This document shows positions 16,022 to 23,441 of a stretch of DNA of 32,568 nt, in pieces; position 1 is the first letter of the stretch, and each line of letters opens with the position of its first letter. The stretch covers positions 1 to 32,568 of the forward strand of contig JAILNG010000146.1 in assembly GCA_024691875.1 (NCBI GenBank), read 5' to 3'. The notes below the pieces were generated by a model. That model was not told the origin of the DNA and searched no databases. It saw only the letters and a program-made list of their open reading frames with translations. A program made the translations under genes and the position numbers. This DNA comes from Lachnospiraceae bacterium (GTDB lineage: Bacteria; Bacillota; Clostridia; Lachnospirales; Lachnospiraceae).

Positions 16022-17728
16022 TTATTCTACCGAAATTATGTAATAATAAATGGGCTGATCGCCTTCATGTACCTCAACCTCAACAGCCGAGTACTTTTCT
16101 CCGATCCTTGCGGCAAGAGCGTCTGCCTGCTCCAGGGTCATGGTGTCTCCGTAATAAAGAGTAACCAATTCGGAATTCTCATCGATCATCTGAGATGTAA
16201 GCTCAAAGGCAACATCTTCAATATTATTACCGACAGCCTTTATGGTCTTATCATCCAAGCCCATAATATCGTTCTGCTTGATGTCGAAGCCGTCAATGGA
16301 AGTGTCTCTTACAGCATAAGTCAATTGACCTGTCTTGACCGTCTTTAAGGACTCAGTCATTGCTGCTTCATTTTCTTCCGGTGAATTATCATACATGTAA
16401 TTGATAAGTGCCGTGATTCCCTGAGGAACAGTCTTTGTGGGAATTACGATGACATTCTTGTCTGTGGTGAGCATCTTCGCCTGTTGAGCGGCAAGAATGA
16501 TGTTTCCGTTATTGGGCAAAATATAAATGTTGTCCGCATTAACCTTTTCAATGGCATTCATAACATCGTCGGTGGAAGGATTCATTGTCTGACCGCCTTC
16601 GATGATCTGATCTACTCCGAGTCCGATAAGGATCTCGTTTAAGCCGGCTCCGACGGAAACGGCTACGAAACCGTCTTTTTTACGAGGTTCCTGAGCCTTG
16701 GGTGCTTCGGTTTTCTTTTCTTCAGCCTTGGGAGTGGGCTGTTGAACGGGCGCAACCTTCTGTTCGCTCTTAATTGCTTCATTCGATCCGGAAGAAACAG
16801 CGCTGCCTTTTTCTTCCTTGAGATTTTCAATCTTCATCTCGGAAAGCTGACCATATTTAATGCCTCTGGAAAGAACGGCACCGGGATCATCGGTCAAAAC
16901 CTGTACCTTACAGGTTCCGTCATTTACGCCGAATTCCTTAATGTCTCCGACAGACTCGAGATATGCCCTGAAATTTAACTCTTCTCCCTTAGGCACTTCT
17001 TTATCGAGTTTAATAATAAAATCAGCGCAATAGCCAAACTTTATCTCTTTAGATGAAGCATCGGTCGAAGAGCCTTCTGTTGCCGGAGCTGCATCATCGA
17101 AGGGAATGGGATTTCCATTTAAGGAAGCAAAGGCTCCCCTTACCACTTCAAGAAGACCTGCGCCACCGGAGTCAACAACTCCCGCCTCTTTAAGGACAGG
17201 GAGAAGCTCGGGTGTATAATCAAGAGCCTCCTGCATTTTATCGATGACCTGACGGAAGAAATCTTCCATATTATCAGTGGTACCTACAAGCTCTCTGGCT
17301 GTCTCGGCACCGACTCTTGCTACTGTAAGGATCGTGCCTTCTTTAGGCTTCATAACAGCCTTATATGCTGTTTCCACAGCTCTTTCAAAAGAATCAGCCA
17401 CCAATTCGATGGTGATCTCATCTTTGTCCTGAATGATCTTGGTAAATCCACGAAGAAGCTGCGACAGAATAACACCGGAATTTCCTCTTGCGCCTCTCAA
17501 GGAACCGGATGCAATAGCCTTTGAAAGCTGTTTCATGTTGAATTCCTGAAGAGCTGCGACTTCCTTTGCAGCTGACATTATTGTAAGTGTCATGTTCGTT
17601 CCTGTATCTCCGTCGGGAACGGGAAATACATTTAATTCGTTAATTATCTCTTTCTTGGCCTCAAGCGTTTTAGCCGCGGTCAAAAAAGCTTCCTTCAACA
17701 TGGAAGCGTTTATTGTATTAGAATTCAC
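16022..17728 (-). CDS. fakA: Fatty acid kinase subunit A (DAK2-domain, YloV-like)
   Basis: 568 residues. The N-terminal DhaL/DAK2 domain shows NVFPVPDGDTGTNM (metal/ATP site), RGARGNSGVILSQ and VVDSGGAGL. A proline/lysine-rich linker covers about 310-350, then comes the C-terminal FakA domain. FakA phosphorylates fatty acids held by a FakB (DegV) partner, feeding acyl-phosphate to phospholipid synthesis; no FakB gene is in the window. The start is a GTG at 17728 with a strong AGGAGG upstream. It follows asp23 by 28 bases, the conserved yloU-yloV pair. Confidence 0.92.
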   Translation of the reverse strand: MNSNTINASMLKEAFLTAAKTLEAKKEIINELNVFPVPDGDTGTNMTLTIMSAAKEVAALQEFNMKQLSKAIASGSLRGARGNSGVILSQLLRGFTKIIQDKDEITIELVADSFERAVETAYKAVMKPKEGTILTVARVGAETARELVGTTDNMEDFFRQVIDKMQEALDYTPELLPVLKEAGVVDSGGAGLLEVVRGAFASLNGNPIPFDDAAPATEGSSTDASSKEIKFGYCADFIIKLDKEVPKGEELNFRAYLESVGDIKEFGVNDGTCKVQVLTDDPGAVLSRGIKYGQLSEMKIENLKEEKGSAVSSGSNEAIKSEQKVAPVQQPTPKAEEKKTEAPKAQEPRKKDGFVAVSVGAGLNEILIGLGVDQIIEGGQTMNPSTDDVMNAIEKVNADNIYILPNNGNIILAAQQAKMLTTDKNVIVIPTKTVPQGITALINYMYDNSPEENEAAMTESLKTVKTGQLTYAVRDTSIDGFDIKQNDIMGLDDKTIKAVGNNIEDVAFELTSQMIDENSELVTLYYGDTMTLEQADALAARIGEKYSAVEVEVHEGDQPIYYYIISVE

Positions 17729-17756
17729 CTGATTTTCCTCCTAAGATTGATGGGCA

Positions 17757-18125
17757 TCAATCGATTGCCCTCACGCCTTCTACCAATACGTTAATTTTCT
17801 CAACCTTAAGGCCGGAAAATTCTTCAACCTTGTATTTCACGTTGCTGATCAAGTTGCTTGCAACGGATGAAATGTTCACACCATATGATACAATAATATG
17901 CAAATCGATAATGATCTTGTTATCGGCAGTAACCGTAACACCAACCCCATGTTTTAAGCTGTCTCTCTTAAGAAGCTTTGCAATTCCGTCCTTTACGTTG
18001 ACGGTAGCCATACCGACAATTCCGAAGCATTCAACTGCGGATGAACCTGCATACTTTGCGATGACATCATTATCAACTGCAACATTACCGAGATTCGTAT
18101 TCATTGTCCCTGTATTAGCACTCAT
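17757..18125 (-). CDS. Asp23/Gls24 family envelope stress protein (YloU-like)
   Basis: 122 residues of the Asp23/Gls24 fold, with a characteristic VIAKYAGSSAVECFGIVGMA opening and a C-terminal V-x-V-x-GV end. Family members lie at the membrane and are linked to envelope stress and, as YloU, to the FakA pathway. AGGAGG lies 8 bases before the ATG. The leader carries a 15-base palindrome. It heads the asp23-fakA unit. Confidence 0.92.
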   Translation of the reverse strand: MSANTGTMNTNLGNVAVDNDVIAKYAGSSAVECFGIVGMATVNVKDGIAKLLKRDSLKHGVGVTVTADNKIIIDLHIIVSYGVNISSVASNLISNVKYKVEEFSGLKVEKINVLVEGVRAID

Positions 18126-18160
18126 AAACTTAACCTCCTGATGCCTTGTCTTCTTTCATA

Positions 18161-18175
18161 TTGCGCACAGCGCAA
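18161..18175 (-). promoter_or_regulatory. 15-base palindrome in the asp23 leader
   Basis: TTGCGC-ACA-GCGCAA is a perfect dyad, extended by ATAT on both sides with one extra base. It lies between the candidate -10 (18200-18195) and the asp23 ribosome site, so it is either an operator or a 5' RNA hairpin. Confidence 0.45.
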
Positions 18176-18194
18176 ATATAACTTCAGCGTTGAA

Positions 18195-18223
18195 AGTATA
18201 CCCTAAAAGGAAGAAAAAATAAA
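18195..18223 (-). promoter_or_regulatory. Candidate asp23 promoter
   Basis: Minus strand TATACT (18200-18195) preceded after 17 bases by a weak TTTATT. The -10 is good and the -35 is poor. Confidence 0.35.
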
Positions 18224-18292
18224 CCCTTTTGGGGAAACTTGATTATTATTTAATGTTTCGAGAGTCGAATGTAACATTTTTGTAATCAAAGT

Positions 18293-18325
18293 AAAAAGGA
18301 AGTGCCTACACTCAAGACACTTCCC
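18293..18325 (-). terminator. Terminator after rpmB
   Basis: Minus strand GGAAGTG (18324-18318) pairs with CACTTCC (18304-18298) and is followed by T5. It closes rpsO-rpmB. Confidence 0.75.
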
Positions 18326-18347
18326 TTATCAGCTTATTATTATTTGA

Positions 18348-18545
18348 TTAAGCGCGTTCTACTTTGCCGGATCTGAGGCAAGAAGTGCAAACATACATCT
18401 TCTTGTTACCCTGGGGAGTCTTTACGCGAACTGACTTAACGTTGGACTTCCACATCTTGTTCTCTCTTGCAGATACATGGCTTCTGGAGAAGCTGAGCTG
18501 CTTTCCGAAAAGGCCGCCCTTGTTGCAAATTGCACATTTAGCCAT
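18348..18545 (-). CDS. rpmB: 50S ribosomal protein L28 (zinc-binding form)
   Basis: 65 residues. CAIC (4-7) and CTSC (53-56) give a four-cysteine zinc ribbon, the C-plus form of L28; many bacteria also have a cysteine-free paralogue used under zinc limitation. The KCAICNKG opening and SVRVKTPQG segment are typical. AGGAGG precedes the ATG. It lies 34 bases after rpsO, apparently on the same message, and is followed by a terminator. Confidence 0.97.
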   Translation of the reverse strand: MAKCAICNKGGLFGKQLSFSRSHVSARENKMWKSNVKSVRVKTPQGNKKMYVCTSCLRSGKVERA

Positions 18546-18579
18546 TGAATTATACCTCCTATGGTCACATTTCTCTTAA

Positions 18580-18846
18580 TTATTTTCTTAAACCAAGCTT
18601 CTCGATCAAAGCACGATAGCCGTCAAGGTCTGTCTTCTTGAGATACTCGAGCATACCACGTCTCTGACCAACCATCTTAAGAAGTCCTCTTCTTGAATGA
18701 TGATCCTTGTCGTTGTTCTGAAGATGAGCAGTGAGCTCATTGATTCTCTCAGTAAGAAGAGCGATCTGAACCTCGGGTGAACCTGTGTCATTGGGGGTTC
18801 TGCCGTAAGCAGCGATGATTTCTGCTTTCTTTTCCTTTGTAATCAT
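18580..18846 (-). CDS. rpsO: 30S ribosomal protein S15
   Basis: 88 residues, exact family length, with the conserved [16 protein letters not shown] and [15 protein letters not shown] segments that contact 16S rRNA. TAGGAGG lies upstream of the ATG. The roughly 100-base leader folds and may mediate autoregulation by S15. It has its own strong promoter and is followed by rpmB. Confidence 0.98.
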   Translation of the reverse strand: MITKEKKAEIIAAYGRTPNDTGSPEVQIALLTERINELTAHLQNNDKDHHSRRGLLKMVGQRRGMLEYLKKTDLDGYRALIEKLGLRK

Positions 18847-18875
18847 GAGATTATCCTCCTAAAAAATTAAATACG

Positions 18876-18923
18876 CCGTAAACTAAGAAGCGGTTGGAGT
18901 GTACTCCGTCCTCTGAGTTTAGG
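18876..18923 (-). promoter_or_regulatory. Candidate S15 autoregulatory leader
   Basis: In the rpsO 5' UTR, TAAACT pairs with AGTTTA (with CC/GG outside and one bulge), GAGG pairs with CTTC, and GGAG-TACA-CTCC forms the tip. It sits between the promoter and the ribosome site. Firmicute rpsO messages are known to carry S15-binding leaders; I infer that this is one and did not match it to a model. Confidence 0.45.
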
Positions 18924-18959
18924 TGACAAAATTAACCTGCTATTTACGCAAGCTTGAAA

Positions 18960-18988
18960 ACTATAACACAATTTTTGCGGTTTGTAAA
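18960..18988 (-). promoter_or_regulatory. rpsO promoter
   Basis: Minus strand TTTACA (18988-18983), a 17-base spacer and TATAGT (18965-18960). Each hexamer is one base from consensus. It starts only about 10 bases after the DUF1015 stop; no terminator separates them, so read-through is possible. Confidence 0.7.
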
Positions 18989-18997
18989 CAATATTTT

Positions 18998-20248
18998 CTA
19001 AAATCTGTGAATAAAAAGCCCCGAACGAAGCTTGGGTTCAAACCAGGTGGACTTGGGAGGCATGAGTAGTCCCGCATCAGCCACATCAAAAAGTTCAAGG
19101 ATCGATGTGGGATACATGGAAAAAGCTATCTTCATCTCGCTCTCGCATCTTCTTTCCAATTCCTTTAAACCTCTGATGCCTCCAACGAAATCGATCCTCT
19201 TATCTGTTTTGGGATCGAAAATTCCCAGTATCGGAGCCAGAAGATTACTCTGCAAAACAGAAACATCCAGTCCGGCAACGGGATCTTTTTCGTTAAAACT
19301 GCCGTTCTTGGCCGTAAGCTTGTACCATTCTCTGCCCAGATACATTCCGAACTCTGCCTTTGCAGTCGGTCTGAAGGCCTCTTTTCCTACCTTGGTCACT
19401 TCAAACTTTGTAGAGATCTTCTTCAAAAATTCCTCATCCGACAATCCGTTAAGGTCTTTAACCACACGATTATAATCCATGATCATAAGCTCATTTTCGG
19501 GGAAAAGAACCGACAGAAAGAAATTGTACTCGGCAGTCTTATCATAGGAGCCTTTTGCCTGTTTCTCCTGTTCTCTTCTCATAAGCCCCACCTTAACAGC
19601 TGAAGCTGCTCTGTGATGGCCGTCCGCAATGTATATGCTTTTAATGGAGGCAAAACGGCTGCGGATCGTATCAATGTCTGCGTCGGAGTCGATCATCCAG
19701 ACTCTGTGTCTGATGGAATCCTCTGATGTAAAATCAGCTTCGGGAGCATTCTCCTTTACTTTCCTTACGGTTTTCTCTATCTCATCATCGCTTCTGTAAG
19801 CCAGGAAAATAGGGCCTGTCTGGGCAGAACATGTGTCCACGTGCTTGATCCTGTCAAGTTCTTTGTCTGCCCTGGTGTTTTCATGCTTCTTGATCACTCC
19901 GTCAATGTAATCGTCAATCGAAGCGCAGGCAACGATCCCTGTCTGTGCTCTTCCGTTCATTGTCAGTTCATAAAGGTAGTAGCATGCCTTCTTGTCCTGT
20001 ACAAAAACGCCGTCCTTGATCTCAGAGTCAAGCATATCTTTAGCCTTTGCGTAAACCTCAGGTGCGTACATGTCGTAATCTTCCGGGAACTGTGTTTCCG
20101 GACGGTCTATGTTCAAAAAAGAAAGAGGTTCTTTGAGAGCTGTTTCTCTCGCCTCTTCACGATTGTACACATCATAGGGAAGAGCCGCAACTCTGTCCGT
20201 AATCTTTTTTTCAGGTCTGAATGCTTGAAACGCCTTGATCGTAGCCAT
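18998..20248 (-). CDS. DUF1015 family protein
   Basis: 416 residues from the ATG at 20248. That start is chosen because GAGGT lies 8 bases upstream; a TTG six codons earlier would place this ribosome site inside the gene. The N-terminus MATIKAFQAFRP, the AALPYDVYN segment and the ADGHHRAASA motif (about residue 209) are hallmarks of DUF1015, a widespread family of unproven function that often neighbours serine metabolism genes in clostridia; none is seen here. The gene has a long, structured upstream region with a dyad beside a TATAAT, suggesting regulation. Confidence 0.9.
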   Translation of the reverse strand: MATIKAFQAFRPEKKITDRVAALPYDVYNREEARETALKEPLSFLNIDRPETQFPEDYDMYAPEVYAKAKDMLDSEIKDGVFVQDKKACYYLYELTMNGRAQTGIVACASIDDYIDGVIKKHENTRADKELDRIKHVDTCSAQTGPIFLAYRSDDEIEKTVRKVKENAPEADFTSEDSIRHRVWMIDSDADIDTIRSRFASIKSIYIADGHHRAASAVKVGLMRREQEKQAKGSYDKTAEYNFFLSVLFPENELMIMDYNRVVKDLNGLSDEEFLKKISTKFEVTKVGKEAFRPTAKAEFGMYLGREWYKLTAKNGSFNEKDPVAGLDVSVLQSNLLAPILGIFDPKTDKRIDFVGGIRGLKELERRCESEMKIAFSMYPTSILELFDVADAGLLMPPKSTWFEPKLRSGLFIHRF

Positions 20249-20331
20249 TATTTTTACCTCTTTCAAAATATTTATATTTTATTCATTCCGCGAACACAAA
20301 TAAAACACATTTATGGTGTATTATATATGTG

Positions 20332-20356
20332 TACCGAACGGGAAGTACGTTCGGTA
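20332..20356 (-). promoter_or_regulatory. 25-base operator-like dyad by the DUF1015 promoter
   Basis: TACCGAACG-N7-CGTTCGGTA is a perfect 9-bp inverted repeat ending 6 bases before TATAAT (20325-20320). No TTGACA-like -35 exists at the right distance; the dyad occupies that place, so a bound activator or repressor could set promoter output. Confidence 0.55.
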
Positions 20357-20431
20357 TGAAAAATCACCTTATGGTAATTTTTCTCTCCCCTACTTATTTA
20401 CTTTTTATAAATTTTTTCATAACTCCCCCTC

Positions 20432-20457
20432 GAACAGCAGCCGATCGGCTGCTGTTC
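20432..20457. repeat. 26-base perfect palindrome
   Basis: GAACAGCAGCC-GATC-GGCTGCTGTTC. The stem is 11 bp with a GATC loop. No T tract follows on either strand, so it is a poor terminator; it may instead be a protein site or an RNA hairpin ahead of the small ORF. Confidence 0.6.
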
Positions 20458-20510
20458 ACATTTTACGGGAAAGTTACAAAGTAAATTTTCGGGATCGGTC
20501 TTGTTTTTCT

Positions 20511-21116
20511 TTATATCCTGTCGTTCATATTTGAAGATATGAACTTCTTTAATTGCTTAAATAAGTTGTCCTTTGTTACCAGTAAGAAAATAACTTCAAG
20601 AGCAAAGATCGTAGCGCACTGGATGAGTCTCGGAAGGATCGTCTCTCCTGTAAGCGGGATTCCGCTGAACCAATAAAGTGAAAGCGTTGTGACAATGAGC
20701 CCCGCAATAAACTGATCACAGAATGCGGCTGCTATAATGTTAGGGATCCTCTGCTTTCTGAAAAGGAAGATACCGAAAGTCACTCCTCTTAATGCTGCGG
20801 CAAATGTGATACCGGGGTTAAAAGGATAGGTCTGCTTTACAAACCAGCCCAGCACATCGGCTGTAACTCCAACGATAGCGCTGTATAAAGGTCCGAGTAT
20901 CGCACCGCTTACAGCACGACCCACAAAGGTGAAGCTTAGTCTTGTAAAGGGGGTTTCAAATACAGCGAAAAATCTCTCCAAAACCATTTGGATGGCTACC
21001 ATCAGAGCCATGATCACAAGGATCTGGGTGGAAATTCGTGGTACATAATTTCCCACTGTAATCTTCAGGTCGTTTTTAGTGTTTTCCGTCGCGTCATTTG
21101 TTGTTGTGTTCTTCAT
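20511..21116 (-). CDS. Folate-family ECF transporter S component
   Basis: 201 residues: a 25-residue polar N-terminus, then five to six helices (VPRISTQILVIMALMVAIQMVLERFF region onward). The LERFF, FVGRAVSGAILGP and GVTADVLGW segments match the folate-type S components (FolT family) that dock on a shared EcfA/EcfT energy unit; that unit is not in the window. No THF riboswitch is visible upstream, only a 44-base gap after lepB, so it is likely cotranscribed with lepB. The substrate assignment, folate, is by family resemblance only. Confidence 0.78.
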   Translation of the reverse strand: MKNTTTNDATENTKNDLKITVGNYVPRISTQILVIMALMVAIQMVLERFFAVFETPFTRLSFTFVGRAVSGAILGPLYSAIVGVTADVLGWFVKQTYPFNPGITFAAALRGVTFGIFLFRKQRIPNIIAAAFCDQFIAGLIVTTLSLYWFSGIPLTGETILPRLIQCATIFALEVIFLLVTKDNLFKQLKKFISSNMNDRI

Positions 21117-21160
21117 GATTGATCTCCTGTTTTGTTTGTACTGCTTCGGCTAAAACCTTA

Positions 21161-21757
21161 TCAGTATTCCGGCGCTTCGATCCAGTCCAGAGAAGGTGAA
21201 TACTTAAATAAAACTTTGGCCTTGATGTCTTTTTTGGACACATACTTGTTTATTGTCCATTCCCTTGCATCACCCGAGTAGTTCCTGTTGTCCCCCAAAA
21301 GGAAGTAGCATCCTTCGGGAACTTCATAAGGACCGCTGTCTCTTGCGATCACCTCCGGAAGATAGTCCTCCTCCAGTTTTTCACCGTTAATGTAAACCGC
21401 ACCGTCATGCACTTCTACGGTTTCTCCCGGAAGTCCGATCACCCTCTTCACGTAAAGGCAATCTTCTCCGGAATATTTTAATGCGGGAAAGATCACAATG
21501 TCGCCTCTTTTGATGTTTGTGAACAATCTCCAGCCGATCACCTTATCATTGGGCATGATCGTTTTCTCCATGGAACCCGTGGGGATCTCAGCCTTAAGAA
21601 TGATAAAATTGGTAATCACGTAAGATGCAATGACAACTATGATCAGAGTAACGAGCCAGCTGATCGCTTCTTTAAGATTTCTCTTTGCTTTATTTAGCGA
21701 AGATTCTTCCTCTTTTTCTTCTCCGTTTTCATTTTTTTTCATCAAGTCTTCTTCCAT
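21161..21757 (-). CDS. lepB: Signal peptidase I
   Basis: 198 residues from the ATG at 21757. GGGGGG lies 7 bases before this ATG, while the ATG at 21772 has no ribosome site. After a charged 30-residue N-terminus, a single membrane helix (about 32-54) anchors the enzyme. The Ser-Lys dyad is visible: Ser62 in PTGSMEKT and Lys104 in YVKRVIGLPG, followed by GDNRNYSGDAR. It cleaves signal peptides on the outer face of the membrane. It follows the galT terminator and is upstream of the ECF gene. Confidence 0.94.
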   Translation of the reverse strand: MEEDLMKKNENGEEKEEESSLNKAKRNLKEAISWLVTLIIVVIASYVITNFIILKAEIPTGSMEKTIMPNDKVIGWRLFTNIKRGDIVIFPALKYSGEDCLYVKRVIGLPGETVEVHDGAVYINGEKLEEDYLPEVIARDSGPYEVPEGCYFLLGDNRNYSGDAREWTINKYVSKKDIKAKVLFKYSPSLDWIEAPEY

Positions 21758-21862
21758 CGATGTACCCCCCATAATGTAACAAATTTAGAGTAGCTTTAGT
21801 GTATACGTTAACCCACCATTTTGCAAGTAAAAACTTCTTATGAAAGCCATTAATCATTATAT

Positions 21863-21908
21863 CAAAAAAAGCCTCAGACAGCCTGAGCCGCCTTTGGCTT
21901 CGTTTTTT
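21863..21908. terminator. Terminator after galT
   Basis: On the minus strand AAGCC and CTCAG pair with CTGAG/GGCTT and run into T7 (21870-21864). A T tract on the other strand makes it potentially bidirectional. It separates galT from lepB. Confidence 0.65.
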
Positions 21909-21909
21909 A

Positions 21910-23412
21910 TCATTTTACACTTTCGATAAATCTCATAAAGGCCTTTCGCCCTTCTTCATTGTACTTGTAAACGCCGGCATCTTCAAGCACCTTTACAAAG
22001 ACCTTACCAACCTCATCTCGGATGATCTTTGATGTGTTTTCTTCGTTAAAAATATCGTACTTTTCACGGATCTCTTTAACCCATGGTGCATGCTGATAAA
22101 GAGGTGAGTCTTCTTCGATCTCTTTTCCGGAGATCAGGATCTCCTTGATCTCTGCCAGTTCCTTCTTTAATCTTGCGGGAAGAATGGCACAGCCCATTAC
22201 TTCGATCAGCCCGATGTTCTCTTTTTTAATGTGATGGAGTTCGCTGTGAGGATGGTAAACTCCCAAAGGATGTTCCTTCGTTGTGATGTTGTTTCTGAGG
22301 ACCAGATCCAATTGGAAACGTCCTTCTTTCATTCTTGCAATGGGAGTGATCGTATTATGCTTTTCACCGTCCGTCTCAGCAAAGACAAACGCCTTTTCGT
22401 CTGTGTAAACACGCCAGTTTTTGAGGATCATGTCAGCCAGTTCGATCAATCGGCTCTTGTCAGCGCATGTGAGTCTGATGACCGACATGGGCCATTTTAC
22501 AATGCCCGCCTCCACATCATCAAAGTCTTTAAAATGCAATTCCTTTTCGATCTCAGCTCTTGCCATGGCAAATTCGTAATTGCCGCCCTGGAAATGATCA
22601 TGTGTCAGGATCGAACCCCCTACGATGGGAAGATCCGCATTGGACCCCAAAATGTAATGAGGAAACTGCTCCACAAAGTCCAAAAGCTTCACAAAGGTAG
22701 CTCTGTCGATCTTCATGGGCGTGTGCTTACGATTTAAAATTATGCAATGCTCATTGTAATAAACATAGGGTGAGTACTGAAATCCCCAATCCTCATTGTT
22801 CATGGTGATGGGAATGATCCTCAGGTTTTGTCTGGCAGGATGGTTGGTTCTTCCTGCATAACCCTCGTTTTCAAAGCAAAGCTGGCATGCGGGATAACCC
22901 GACTGCTTCATGAGCTTCGCTGCGGCAATCGCTCTGGGATCCTTCTCAGGTTTGGAAAGATTGATGGTAATGTCAATATCTCCGTAGATCGAAGCTGTTT
23001 TCCACTTCATGTCCTTCTTAACACGATTGGTGCGGATGTAATTGCAGTCTCCCGACAGCTTGTAAAAGTAGTCGGTGGCTGCTTTTGTGTCCTTTGCCTT
23101 AAGCTCATTGAATTTAGCGATAACTGTACTGGGCATGGGTGTCAGAAGGCCCATGATCTTCGTATCAAAAAGATCCCGCTCCGTAATTCCGTCTTCAATA
23201 ATGCCTGTTTTTATCGCATTTTCCAGGATGATCCCTAAAACATCATCCAGTCTTTCCCTTTCTATGGGAATGTCGCCTGCGCCTTCTTCGATCGCATCGA
23301 GACGCAGCGCTTCCATTATTCTGTTTGTGGTGTAGATCTTGTCTTCCCCATTGACAAGTCCCGTTTTCATGCCGTATTCAACCAGCCAGTTGATACACTC
23401 GGAAACTGTCAT
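21910..23412 (-). CDS. galT: UDP-glucose-hexose-1-phosphate uridylyltransferase (class II GalT)
   Basis: About 500 residues, the long GalT class found in Bacillota, unlike the ~350-residue enterobacterial form. It swaps UMP between UDP-glucose and galactose-1-phosphate in the Leloir pathway. Typical stretches are SIYGDIDITINLSKPEKDP, CQLCFENEGYAGR, SPYVYYNEHCI, LTHDHFQGG and GVYHPHSELHHIKK with clustered histidines. An ATG at 23412 is preferred because AGGAGG stands just before it; the ATG at 23427 is an alternative. It follows galK by about 30 bases. galE is not in the window. Confidence 0.95.
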   Translation of the reverse strand: MTVSECINWLVEYGMKTGLVNGEDKIYTTNRIMEALRLDAIEEGAGDIPIERERLDDVLGIILENAIKTGIIEDGITERDLFDTKIMGLLTPMPSTVIAKFNELKAKDTKAATDYFYKLSGDCNYIRTNRVKKDMKWKTASIYGDIDITINLSKPEKDPRAIAAAKLMKQSGYPACQLCFENEGYAGRTNHPARQNLRIIPITMNNEDWGFQYSPYVYYNEHCIILNRKHTPMKIDRATFVKLLDFVEQFPHYILGSNADLPIVGGSILTHDHFQGGNYEFAMARAEIEKELHFKDFDDVEAGIVKWPMSVIRLTCADKSRLIELADMILKNWRVYTDEKAFVFAETDGEKHNTITPIARMKEGRFQLDLVLRNNITTKEHPLGVYHPHSELHHIKKENIGLIEVMGCAILPARLKKELAEIKEILISGKEIEEDSPLYQHAPWVKEIREKYDIFNEENTSKIIRDEVGKVFVKVLEDAGVYKYNEEGRKAFMRFIESVK

Positions 23413-23441
23413 TTTGCCTCCTGTCATAAAGCCTTATTATT

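Larger units (their letters stand above)
20249..20510 (-). promoter_or_regulatory. Structured upstream region of the DUF1015 gene
   Basis: Reading toward DUF1015, this gap holds four elements: a 26-base perfect palindrome (20457-20432); an 8-codon ORF (20420-20394) behind a G-rich ribosome-like site; an AT-rich hairpin with a T5 end (20383-20358); and a 25-base dyad followed by TATAAT (20325-20320). Together these could be a terminator of the ECF gene plus a regulated promoter, or a leader with an attenuator. The individual elements are clear, but their role is inference. Confidence 0.5.

Noticed and set aside
20249-20266. Upstream TTG start for DUF1015
   Set aside because: It would overlap its own ribosome site; the ATG at 20248 has the proper spacing.
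21117-21160. THF or other vitamin riboswitch ahead of the folate-type S component
   Set aside because: The gap after lepB is only 44 bases and shows no such fold.
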